From NCBI GenBank assembly GCA_002862745.1, contig PKDX01000055.1, positions 1 to 37,908 of the forward strand: 37,908 nucleotides of DNA. The letters run 5' to 3'. Numbering within the stretch: position 1 is the stretch's first letter; every line of letters starts with the position of its first letter. A program made the position numbers and the translations under genes. Positions 26,497 to 36,733 of the stretch are shown here, in pieces. Under the pieces are notes generated by a model. That model saw only the letters and a program-made list of their open reading frames with translations, ran no database searches and was not told the origin of the DNA. Source of the stretch: Bacteroidota bacterium. Its GTDB lineage: Bacteria > Bacteroidota > Bacteroidia > Chitinophagales > UBA8649.

Positions 26497-26540
26497 GATA
26501 TCATCAAAAAAAAGCACGCCAACCTTTGGATAGCCTTTCT

Positions 26541-26849
26541 CTAAGATCGATAACCGCCTCCGCGACGATCTCTACCTCCACGATAGCCCCCTCCGCCATC
26601 ACGCTTGGGTCGATCTTCGGCTTCTTTGACTACGATTTGGCGTCCATCAACTTCAGCCATATTGAGGTTTTCAATAGCTGAACGTGCGCTGTCATCGTCC
26701 GGCATTTCAACGAAACCGAAGCCTTTAGACCGGCCTGTGTCGCGATTAATAATTATCTTACAAGAAGCCACCTCACCGTATTCTTCAAATGATGATTGAA
26801 GGGTTTCCTCAGTGGTATCGAAATTTAGTTTTGCTACAAAAAGATTCAT
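26541..26849 (-). CDS. RRM RNA-binding protein, short paralog
   Basis: A 102-residue protein with one RNA recognition motif: RNP2 LFVAKL at residues 3-8 and RNP1 KGFGFVEM at 42-49. A short Gly/Arg tail (GGGGYRGGRDRRGGG) ends the protein. It is clearly paralogous to the product of 25562-26365 across the RRM, including the shared KEAEDRP segment after the domain, but lacks the expanded repeats. Both genes have the same leader sequence and point the same way, so this is a tandem duplication followed by divergence of the tails. It is divergent from the M20 dipeptidase gene. Confidence 0.95.
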   Translation of the reverse strand: MNLFVAKLNFDTTEETLQSSFEEYGEVASCKIIINRDTGRSKGFGFVEMPDDDSARSAIENLNMAEVDGRQIVVKEAEDRPKRDGGGGYRGGRDRRGGGYRS

Positions 26850-26900
26850 AAAATTTTAGAAAGATAGGCTAGACTTGGTAATCTTTGTTTTAGATCAGTG

Positions 26901-26968
26901 GTTTAATTAAAGCGTGAAAATAACCTTCTTTTCTCGTTTAAAGCCTAAAATTTATTAATTAATGATTT
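26901..26968 (-). repeat. Shared leader copy B, upstream of short RRM gene
   Basis: Second copy of the AT-rich block also present at 26428-26496; it ends 52 bases upstream of the short RRM start and 6 bases before the divergent dipeptidase ATG. Because the dipeptidase start is so close, this element may also lie in its promoter region. Confidence 0.85.
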
Positions 26969-26974
26969 AACAGC

Positions 26975-28366
26975 ATGGAAAACCAGCAAACAAACCTTTG
27001 GAAAACCTATCTAGATAAGCATAAAGACCGCATGCTAGAGGAGTTAACCGACATCCTAAAAATACCGTCTGTCAGTGCTGATCCAGCGTATGCTAACGAC
27101 GTTCTTTCCATGGCCAAGGACCTTGAAAACAGACTTGCCAAGGTCGGCTTAGAAGAAGTTCGTGCCTATGAAACCGATGGCTTTCCCATGGTATACGGAC
27201 AAAAAATCATTGACCCTAGCCTTCCAACGGTATTGGTGTACGGGCATTATGATGTCCAGCCAGCCGACCCGCTTGAGTTGTGGACAAGCCCGCCTTTTGA
27301 GCCTGTTATTCGTGATGAGAAAATCTATGCCCGCGGAGCGTGCGATGACAAAGGGCAAATGTATCTGCAGGTCAAAGCCATTGAAGTACTCATCCAAACA
27401 GAAACACTTCCATGTAATGTAAAAGTCCTCATTGAAGGGGAAGAAGAAGTTGGGTCTTCTAATTTAGAAGACTTTGTTAAAGCCAATACATCCTTGCTTT
27501 CCTGTGATGTTATTCTTATCTCAGATACTGCCATGTTGTCCAAAGAACAACCATCTATAACGACAGGCCTTCGAGGTTTGAGTTATGTTGAAGTGGAAGT
27601 GACAGGTCCCAATCGAGATCTTCACTCCGGGGTCTACGGAGGAGCAGTAGCTAATCCAATTAATGTATTGAGCCAAATGATTGCTAGCCTACATGATGAA
27701 GAGGGTCGTATCACTATTGATGGTTTTTATGATGACGTAGAGGATGTATCCACTGAGGAAAGAGAACTTATGGCGAGTGCACCCTTTAGCCTAGATGATT
27801 ACAAAGCCCATTTAGATATCCAAGCCGTCCAGGGAGAAAAGGGATATTCAACCTTAGAAAGAACGTCGATTCGGCCTACGCTCGATGTTAATGGTATGTG
27901 GGGTGGTTATATAGGAGAAGGAGCCAAAACAGTACTACCCTCCAAAGCTTATGCTAAAATTTCTATGCGCCTTGTTCCCTATCAAAGTTCAGAGAAAATC
28001 ACGGAGCTCTTCACCAAACACTTTCAATCTTTGGCACCTGATAGCGTTACAGTAAGCGTAACTCCCCATCACGGTGGAGAGCCTGCAGTTACACCAGTGG
28101 ATTCCGTGGCCTACCAAGCAGCATCTCAAGCTATGGAGGCAACCTTCGGAGTGACTCCTATTCCTCTTCGATCAGGGGGTAGCATTCCTATTGTAAGTAT
28201 GTTCGAAGAGGTACTCGGTGCAAATACCGTACTCTTGGGATTTGGATTTGACAGCGACGCAATTCATTCTCCAGATGAACACTTTGGATTATGGAATTTT
28301 TATAAAGGCATTGAAACACTTCCTTACTTCTACCACTACTTTACCGAGTTAAAGAAGAAGGCATAA
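26975..28366 (+). CDS. M20 family metallo-dipeptidase
   Basis: A zinc-dependent cytoplasmic peptidase of 463 residues, related to carnosinase/DapE-type M20 enzymes. The metal-binding His/Asp motif YGHYDVQPAD, the bridging Asp in ARGACDDKGQ, the catalytic Glu pair in EGEEEVGSSN and the later SDTAMLS and LHSGVYGGAV (dimerisation domain) segments are in the usual order; SGGSIPIV and a C-terminal DAIHSPDEHFGL carry the last metal His. There is no signal peptide. The exact dipeptide specificity cannot be read from sequence. It is divergent from the RRM pair and precedes the isocitrate dehydrogenase gene. Confidence 0.94.
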   Translation: MENQQTNLWKTYLDKHKDRMLEELTDILKIPSVSADPAYANDVLSMAKDLENRLAKVGLEEVRAYETDGFPMVYGQKIIDPSLPTVLVYGHYDVQPADPLELWTSPPFEPVIRDEKIYARGACDDKGQMYLQVKAIEVLIQTETLPCNVKVLIEGEEEVGSSNLEDFVKANTSLLSCDVILISDTAMLSKEQPSITTGLRGLSYVEVEVTGPNRDLHSGVYGGAVANPINVLSQMIASLHDEEGRITIDGFYDDVEDVSTEERELMASAPFSLDDYKAHLDIQAVQGEKGYSTLERTSIRPTLDVNGMWGGYIGEGAKTVLPSKAYAKISMRLVPYQSSEKITELFTKHFQSLAPDSVTVSVTPHHGGEPAVTPVDSVAYQAASQAMEATFGVTPIPLRSGGSIPIVSMFEEVLGANTVLLGFGFDSDAIHSPDEHFGLWNFYKGIETLPYFYHYFTELKKKA

Positions 28367-28435
28367 GATTATTTTTATCCATTAAATGACAGGTAATAGT
28401 GCTTTTTGGACTTGTATATTTATGCACGCTTATAA

Positions 28436-30670
<2,235 letters not shown>

Positions 30671-30724
30671 TGCCATCATTCGTTTAAAGACGAGTTACTT
30701 TTTTGAGAATATCCTTGGGATGCA

Positions 30725-30744
30725 CTAATTTGATAACAAATTAG
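30725..30744. repeat. Perfect inverted repeat just upstream of the OmpA-family gene
   Basis: CTAATTTG (30725-30732) and CAAATTAG (30737-30744) are exact reverse complements around a 4-base spacer, 13 bases before the ATG at 30758. It could be an operator for a dimeric regulator or an mRNA hairpin near the ribosome binding site. It is AT-rich and has no T-tail, so it is not a terminator. Confidence 0.45.
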
Positions 30745-30757
30745 ATTATACTCTCCT

Positions 30758-33700
30758 ATGACATCAAAAAGGACTCTCGTTTATTGGCTGTGTTTCACAT
30801 TGATACTCTCTTCTACCAATGAAATTTTTGGGCAAAATAGAGCGTTAAACAAAATTTTGGAAGGCGATTACCGCGGAGCGGAAAAAATCGTTATGAAAAA
30901 AATAGAAAAGGATAATGATGACCTAAGTTATCTTTTCGCCTATGTGAAACTGCTTAACACCAAAGAGTACAAACTTTATGACTCCAAAAATGCTTATCTC
31001 GAGGTCAAACGGTTGGGAAGTCTTTTTGAAACCTCTGATGAAAAGGAAGTAAAAAAGGCAATACATAATGGAATATCACTACGAGAAATCTATGATTTAA
31101 AAACGAAAATTTGCTACAATGCAAAGGTAGATGCCATCAATTCAAAAGATGAAAACACCCTAAATGAGTTTCTTACATTCTTCTCGGAGGCTCCTGATGT
31201 TTACAAAGAAGAAGTTATTGTAGCAAGGAACCAGGCGGCCTTCATAAATGCCCAAAACAGACATACCATTAATGCATATCAGTCCTTTATCGATCAATAT
31301 CCTGGGGCGTCACAAATAGGTCAAGCAAAGGAACTTCGAAATCAATTAGCCTATGAGGAAGTAGTTTCTATTGATCAAATCGCTTCCTATGAAGCCTTTA
31401 TTCGAGCGTACCCAACTGCCCGCCAAGTCTCTCTTGCTAAATCACGAATCCAAACTCTAGCTTTTGAAGACGCAAAACAGGAGAATACATCAGGCGCGTT
31501 TGCTGGCTATCTAGAAAAATATCCAACAAGTCGACATAAAACAGAAGCAACCTCCTTGTATGAAGGATGTCTTTTTAGAGAAACGACAATCCAAGGAAAC
31601 TGGTCTAGCTATAAAGAGTATATCAATACCTATGGTAATAATGATTGGTTTGACGAGGCTATTGATAGCTTATTAGCCGTTTTCCAAAGCAATCCGAATA
31701 GGCTCATAATCGAATACATCCTCAGCCTAGATTATCTAGATGAAGTGCAGTATAAAAATTCAGTAACTGAATACTACAATTACATCAAAGAAGATGGCGA
31801 AAAAGCAACGCTCGATGCTTTTATCTCCCGATTTGGAACACCTTCTTACCTTACAGAATTGTCAAAGGACACATCATTAGCTCGGCTCGCCCAAGACTTA
31901 AAACTGTCATCACAGCAAGCCATTTCACTTTCAAATACGACGAGTGAAAATGAAGAACTCAATCGCAGATTGATTCGAGAGGGGGGTAAATCAGGAAGTC
32001 TTCAATTCTCCCTTATGTGGAATAACTACAACGACATTGATTTACATTGTATCGATCCAAACGGAGAACAAATCTACTATGGCAACAAGTATGTTTCCAG
32101 TCAAGGAGAATTAGATGTTGACATGAACGTTGAGTCCTACGAGTCTCTCGAACCTGTGGAGAATATTTATTGGCCAGAAAACGAGGCTCCTGTTGGGGTC
32201 TATCGCGTATTCGTACACCACTATCAAAATCATCAATGTGGCTACAATTGCCAAGACCCTACCCCCGTATTTGTAAGTTTAAAAATCAATGGGAGGGTAG
32301 AAAATTTCCGTGTAGAACTGCATGCTGATGAATATGCTACAATTAAAGAGTTTTACTATGGTGGACCCGAGACGCCGATAGATGACATTGTCTATAATCA
32401 AAATGAATTGCAAGAATTTTTAGACGTTTCAGCTCCTAACGATATGGGGTTTCTCGCGCTTCAAAAATTGATTTCAAAAAATGTAGACTTAAACCAATGG
32501 GATAAGGTAGAAGCAATGATTAATGAATACAGTCAAACATATCAAATGCATCCTTGGTTTACTGACTTACAGTCACTTGTAAGACAGCCAGTTGATCAGA
32601 GTATAAAACCTATTCCTTTGTCTAGAGTGAATTCTGAAGATGGGGATGAATATGCCCCGGTATTAACCGCTGATGGCAAACGTTTACTTTTTTGCGGGAA
32701 AAACACCTCATTTAATTTAAGTGAAGATGATGAAGATGTATTCATCGCAGAGCATCAAAATAACAAGTGGCAGAGACCCAACCTGTCCAATAACCTTTCC
32801 GATGTAAATTCTAACGATGCACCGATGGCCATAAGCACCGACGGCAACGAATTGATACAATTTTATGAAGGAAAGCTTGGCTATCGAAACAAGACTTCAT
32901 ATGGCTGGACATCACTGAATCTATTACCTGAACAGATAAACCGAGGCGAATGGAATGGTGACGCTATGATGTCTAGCGATGGGAATACACTCATTTTTGC
33001 TTCTGTTCGCAATGAAAACCAAGATTATGTCGATAGAAATTTAGACTTCTACCATGGCGGTGCTTTTTACCCTTCAGATATCTATATGTCAACGCGAGAG
33101 AATGGAGTCTGGTCGGAACCAGTGAATATTGGGACTCAGATAAACACGCGATACAGCGAAAGAAGCCCTTTTTTACATCCGGATATGAAGACGTTATATT
33201 TCAGCTCTGCAGGTCATGGTGGATTTGGAGGTTACGATGTTTTTGTAAGCAAACGATTGGCCGACTCCTGTTGGGATTGCTGGTCTAATCCTGTAAACTT
33301 GGGTAAAGAGATAAACTCTATTCGAGACGACTGGGGTTATCGTATATCAACTGATGGAGAGTATGCTGTCTACAGTGCTATTGGAAACTCTGGAAGCTAT
33401 GACCTATACTCAGTCAATCTTCCCATCCATCTAAGACCGGGTTATGTCGCGACCGTTTCCGGACGATTAGTCGACAGCGATGAACAACCGATCGAGGCAT
33501 CTATGCGTTGGGAAGATTTAGAGACTGGAGAAGTTATTGGACAATCTAAGAGTGATCCCGAAGACGGCAGTTACTTTATTGTTTTACCATTAGGTAAACT
33601 CTACGGATACTTCGTAGATAAAGAAGATTACTTCCCCATTGCCAACAATGTTGATTTAAGGGACAGTGTTAAGCCTATTGAATATGAGGAAGACATTAAA

Positions 33701-34069
33701 GTGGTAACCTTTGAAGAAATGAAAGAGGATAGCATTGCCGTAGAAATCAACAATCTCTTCTTTGCATTTGGCCAATCAAGTTTATTGAACTACTCAAAGC
33801 CTGAGCTTGTGCGCTTATCCAGGATCATCCAACAATTTGACTTATCTATTCAAATCAATGGACACACCGATAATATAGGAGAGACCGATAATAATATGAG
33901 ATTATCCGAAGCAAGAGCTCAATCCGTCAAGTCATTCCTTATCGATCTAGGATGTAAGGCGGAAAGTATGACAATTATAGGTCATGGAGAAAAACATCCT
34001 ATTGCATCCAATGAAACCGAATCAGGTCGAGCAAAAAATCGAAGGGTTGAAATTGTAATTGTAGACTAA
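30758..34069 (+). CDS. PorE-like OmpA family protein with DUF2135-like and PD40 repeats
   Basis: An exported 1103-residue envelope protein. A signal peptide covers about residues 1-26. Residues ~30-400 hold TPR-like helical repeats with recurring YQSFIDQYP, YEAFIRAYP and FAGYLEKYP units. Residues ~410-535 resemble DUF2135 (MWNNYNDIDLHCIDPNGEQIYY, LDVDMN, NIYWPE). Residues ~627-888 are PD40/WD40-like beta-propeller repeats (YAPVLTADGKRLLF, RSPFLHPDMKTLYFSS). About 890-970 is a carboxypeptidase regulatory-like domain. Residues ~996-1103 are an OmpA C-terminal peptidoglycan-binding domain with NGHTDNIG and LSEARAQSV, carrying the DAP-binding Asp and Arg. Apart from the DUF2135-like part, this is the layout of PorE, which anchors type IX secretion to peptidoglycan; a direct T9SS role is inferred. 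Confidence 0.88.
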   Translation: MTSKRTLVYWLCFTLILSSTNEIFGQNRALNKILEGDYRGAEKIVMKKIEKDNDDLSYLFAYVKLLNTKEYKLYDSKNAYLEVKRLGSLFETSDEKEVKKAIHNGISLREIYDLKTKICYNAKVDAINSKDENTLNEFLTFFSEAPDVYKEEVIVARNQAAFINAQNRHTINAYQSFIDQYPGASQIGQAKELRNQLAYEEVVSIDQIASYEAFIRAYPTARQVSLAKSRIQTLAFEDAKQENTSGAFAGYLEKYPTSRHKTEATSLYEGCLFRETTIQGNWSSYKEYINTYGNNDWFDEAIDSLLAVFQSNPNRLIIEYILSLDYLDEVQYKNSVTEYYNYIKEDGEKATLDAFISRFGTPSYLTELSKDTSLARLAQDLKLSSQQAISLSNTTSENEELNRRLIREGGKSGSLQFSLMWNNYNDIDLHCIDPNGEQIYYGNKYVSSQGELDVDMNVESYESLEPVENIYWPENEAPVGVYRVFVHHYQNHQCGYNCQDPTPVFVSLKINGRVENFRVELHADEYATIKEFYYGGPETPIDDIVYNQNELQEFLDVSAPNDMGFLALQKLISKNVDLNQWDKVEAMINEYSQTYQMHPWFTDLQSLVRQPVDQSIKPIPLSRVNSEDGDEYAPVLTADGKRLLFCGKNTSFNLSEDDEDVFIAEHQNNKWQRPNLSNNLSDVNSNDAPMAISTDGNELIQFYEGKLGYRNKTSYGWTSLNLLPEQINRGEWNGDAMMSSDGNTLIFASVRNENQDYVDRNLDFYHGGAFYPSDIYMSTRENGVWSEPVNIGTQINTRYSERSPFLHPDMKTLYFSSAGHGGFGGYDVFVSKRLADSCWDCWSNPVNLGKEINSIRDDWGYRISTDGEYAVYSAIGNSGSYDLYSVNLPIHLRPGYVATVSGRLVDSDEQPIEASMRWEDLETGEVIGQSKSDPEDGSYFIVLPLGKLYGYFVDKEDYFPIANNVDLRDSVKPIEYEEDIKVVTFEEMKEDSIAVEINNLFFAFGQSSLLNYSKPELVRLSRIIQQFDLSIQINGHTDNIGETDNNMRLSEARAQSVKSFLIDLGCKAESMTIIGHGEKHPIASNETESGRAKNRRVEIVIVD

Positions 34070-34127
34070 TCAAAATCAGTTTGTCAATAAGTTAAAATCT
34101 AGTCTCCCATTTTACAAGCCTTAGCGT

Positions 34128-34135
34128 TAATTTTG
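34128..34135 (+). promoter_or_regulatory. -7-like element abutting the T9SS substrate start
   Basis: TAATTTTG matches the Bacteroidota -7 consensus TAnnTTTG exactly and ends 4 bases before the ATG at 34140, so a transcript from it would be leaderless or nearly so. No good -33 TTG is seen at the expected distance, so it may be coincidental. Confidence 0.35.
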
Positions 34136-34139
34136 GGCA

Positions 34140-36722
34140 ATGCAAAAGTACTCTACTTTGCTTATTGGCTTAATGCTATGGCTCCTTGAAAGTATGGCGC
34201 AGCCGTTACTTGTTAATGGCCCTTACATCAATGAATTAAGCCAAGGTCCAAGTGGTGCAGAAGAATTCGTTGAAATCATGGTGTATGGTGATGTCAATTG
34301 CAACGATACCTGCTTTGATTTACGAGGATGGATTTTAGATGACAACAATGGATACTTTGCGAGCGGTGGTGGAACAGGAATTGCCACAGGGTCCTATCGA
34401 TTTGGGCCTGATCCCATCTGGGAGTGCGTCCGATATGGCACCTTGATAGTCATCTATAATGAGTTTGATCGAAACATCAACCTGCCGCCAGATGACTTGG
34501 ATCCCTCGGATGGTGTGATGATTCTTCCTGCAAACAGCACCTTGTTTGAACGCGCTGGTGGAAGTCCCTCAGCATCTGGTAGCGCCGACTACCCCACTAC
34601 TAACTGGCTTACAGGTGGAAGTTGGCAAAACACACAAATGAGTAATTCCAATGATTCCTATCAGATTCGGCAGCCCAATAACCTCAATGGATTAATCTCG
34701 CCATTTCATGCGATTAGTTATGGAAACAACACGAATAATCCTGTTATATCTTTTCCAGGTAGTGCCACAGGAAAAGTATTCTACATGGATAACTCCTTTA
34801 ACAACAATCCATTTGACCAGGCGAATTGGTCCGAAGGCGATGCAGCAAATGGAGATGAAACCCCGGGCGTCGGAAACAACCCTGCTAATTCCGCTTGGAT
34901 CCAAGGCGTCTTTGCTGCCGCTAACTCCGCAGGACTTCCAATCAGAGATACTGTCAGCATTCAAGCCTGTGATTCAGCGCAGTATCAAGCCACATTTCTA
35001 TTCAATGACACAACGTTCTCAGATACTCTACTCACTGTTGATGGCTGTGACTCTATTGTAACGTATAGCTACACAATAACCTCCTCCCCTTCCATAAACC
35101 TGACCATTGATAATATCATTTCATGCTTTGCCAGCAATGATGGCCAACTTTCTGCTTCATCGCTTACGGGCAATTACGACTGGACAGGAGCCTCAGGATT
35201 TTCTCAATCTTCCACAAGTAGTGTCATTAGTAACCTCGGCCCTGATACATATACTTTGGTCTTTACAGACAACAATGGATGCAGCGATCAAGACAGTATT
35301 GTTCTTAATGAACCTCTTGAGATTCGGACAGCAAGCAGCCAAAGTGCATGTGACTCAGCATTAATTCATGGTAATTGGGAGTTTGCTTCGGGGATATACA
35401 TTGATACGCAATTGGCAAGTAATGGGTGCGATTCAATTAGCGAGATCAATCTTAATCTTTCCAATTCTTCGATTTCTACGACGACACTCATTGGTTGTAA
35501 TTCTATCGACTACGATGGTCAAACATATTTTTCAGATACCATTGTTCGAGATACATTTCAAACCATAGGTGGATGTGATTCTATAATTATTGCTGAGCTA
35601 AGTATCCCATCAGATGTGAATTTTAATTTGACCATTCAAGATTGTCTTCCCATAGTTTATAATGGCATAACCTACACGTCAAGTACTACGATTCGCGATA
35701 CATTTTTAAGTAGTAATGGATGTGATTCCATCATGTCAGTAGACTTGATTATTGGCTCATCCATCTTCACAAATTTCGATGAAGAAGGATGCGATTCAGT
35801 CTTTGCCAATGGCCTATGGTTTTATGGGGATACTGTCCTTCGCGACACCTTCATAGCAGCTTCAGGATGTGATTCAATTGTCTCAACAACCATCACCGTG
35901 TCAAGTCCTAGTTTTGAGGTAAGCTTCACCTCATCATGCGACGATATTACCCTAAGTGGTCAGGTATTTTTATCCGATACAATATTTAATGATACGCTAT
36001 TATCCGTATTTGGTTGTGACTCTATTATTCAACAAAACCTCACCATTTTACAGTCCTCATCGAGTATTCTGACCGATTCACTCTGCCCAGATTCAATCTA
36101 TATCTTACCGGATGGAAGCGCGGCATCCAACCCGGGCACCTATTCAATCACACTTACAAACAACAGCGGATGTGACTCCGTTATCACGGTAAATCTATTC
36201 TCACGGTCTAGTCCATTTATCCAACTCACTGATTACGATTCTTCGCTCTGTGAAGGAGCGCAATATTTTATCAATTTGGCAGATTACCCAGGATTGTTGG
36301 GCGAATGGATTACACCCAACTCACCCAATGGGCTGCAACTTTTTGAAGAGTCAGGTGATTACATCTATTCTCTTAGAAATGGCATTAATGGATGTCCGGT
36401 GCTTGACACGGTATCTATTGATTTTATCTTTTGCGACAATTCTTGCACACTCTATTTTCCCGATGCCTTTTCGCCAAATTATGATGGCAGAAACGAAGTA
36501 TTCAAACCCGTATATCAGGATTGTAATGCTACCATAACACAATATGAATTATCGATTTACAATCGGTGGGGAGAACTTGTTTTCTATTCAGAAAATCTGG
36601 AATTTGGCTGGAATGGCATGATCAATCAGGAAGCTCTGCCAATTGAAACGTATATTTATGTGGTAAAATACAAACAAGAACAAGAATACAAAGTTGAAGG
36701 CAACGTAACGTTGCTGCGATAA
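34140..36722 (+). CDS. T9SS type B substrate with lamin-tail-like domain and 49-residue CDSI modules
   Basis: A secreted 860-residue protein. The signal peptide ends near residue 20 (ESMA-Q). Residues ~25-255 resemble a lamin-tail-like domain (INELSQGPSGAEEFVEIMVYG, FDLRGWILDDNNG). Then come repeated modules of exactly 49 residues, each with Cys at positions 9 and 35 and a GCDSI motif: one copy near 270-320, a SprB-like insert, five contiguous copies at 396-640, and a longer seventh variant. The C-terminus (~768-860: FPDAFSPNYDGRNEVFKP, IYNRWGELVFYS, GWNG, YVVKYK) is a gliding-motility-associated type B sorting domain, so export by type IX secretion to the surface or medium is expected. The ligand is unknown. 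It follows the PorE-like gene by 70 bases. Confidence 0.9.
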   Translation: MQKYSTLLIGLMLWLLESMAQPLLVNGPYINELSQGPSGAEEFVEIMVYGDVNCNDTCFDLRGWILDDNNGYFASGGGTGIATGSYRFGPDPIWECVRYGTLIVIYNEFDRNINLPPDDLDPSDGVMILPANSTLFERAGGSPSASGSADYPTTNWLTGGSWQNTQMSNSNDSYQIRQPNNLNGLISPFHAISYGNNTNNPVISFPGSATGKVFYMDNSFNNNPFDQANWSEGDAANGDETPGVGNNPANSAWIQGVFAAANSAGLPIRDTVSIQACDSAQYQATFLFNDTTFSDTLLTVDGCDSIVTYSYTITSSPSINLTIDNIISCFASNDGQLSASSLTGNYDWTGASGFSQSSTSSVISNLGPDTYTLVFTDNNGCSDQDSIVLNEPLEIRTASSQSACDSALIHGNWEFASGIYIDTQLASNGCDSISEINLNLSNSSISTTTLIGCNSIDYDGQTYFSDTIVRDTFQTIGGCDSIIIAELSIPSDVNFNLTIQDCLPIVYNGITYTSSTTIRDTFLSSNGCDSIMSVDLIIGSSIFTNFDEEGCDSVFANGLWFYGDTVLRDTFIAASGCDSIVSTTITVSSPSFEVSFTSSCDDITLSGQVFLSDTIFNDTLLSVFGCDSIIQQNLTILQSSSSILTDSLCPDSIYILPDGSAASNPGTYSITLTNNSGCDSVITVNLFSRSSPFIQLTDYDSSLCEGAQYFINLADYPGLLGEWITPNSPNGLQLFEESGDYIYSLRNGINGCPVLDTVSIDFIFCDNSCTLYFPDAFSPNYDGRNEVFKPVYQDCNATITQYELSIYNRWGELVFYSENLEFGWNGMINQEALPIETYIYVVKYKQEQEYKVEGNVTLLR
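35325..36059 (+). repeat. Five contiguous 147-bp (49-residue) coding repeats
   Basis: Residues 396-640 of the T9SS substrate are five back-to-back modules of exactly 49 residues. Each has Cys at module position 9 and at 35 within GCDSI, and four have a D[ST].[IL].DT-type strand before the second Cys. DNA identity between copies is moderate, so these are old repeats kept by selection for length. Confidence 0.9.
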
Positions 36723-36733
36723 ACTAAGCCTTA

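Noticed and set aside
26505-26530. Possible terminator of the short RRM gene (CCAA-CCT-TTGG followed by a run of eight T on the coding strand)
   Set aside because: The stem is only 4 bp, so the hairpin is too weak to call, although the T-run is suggestive.
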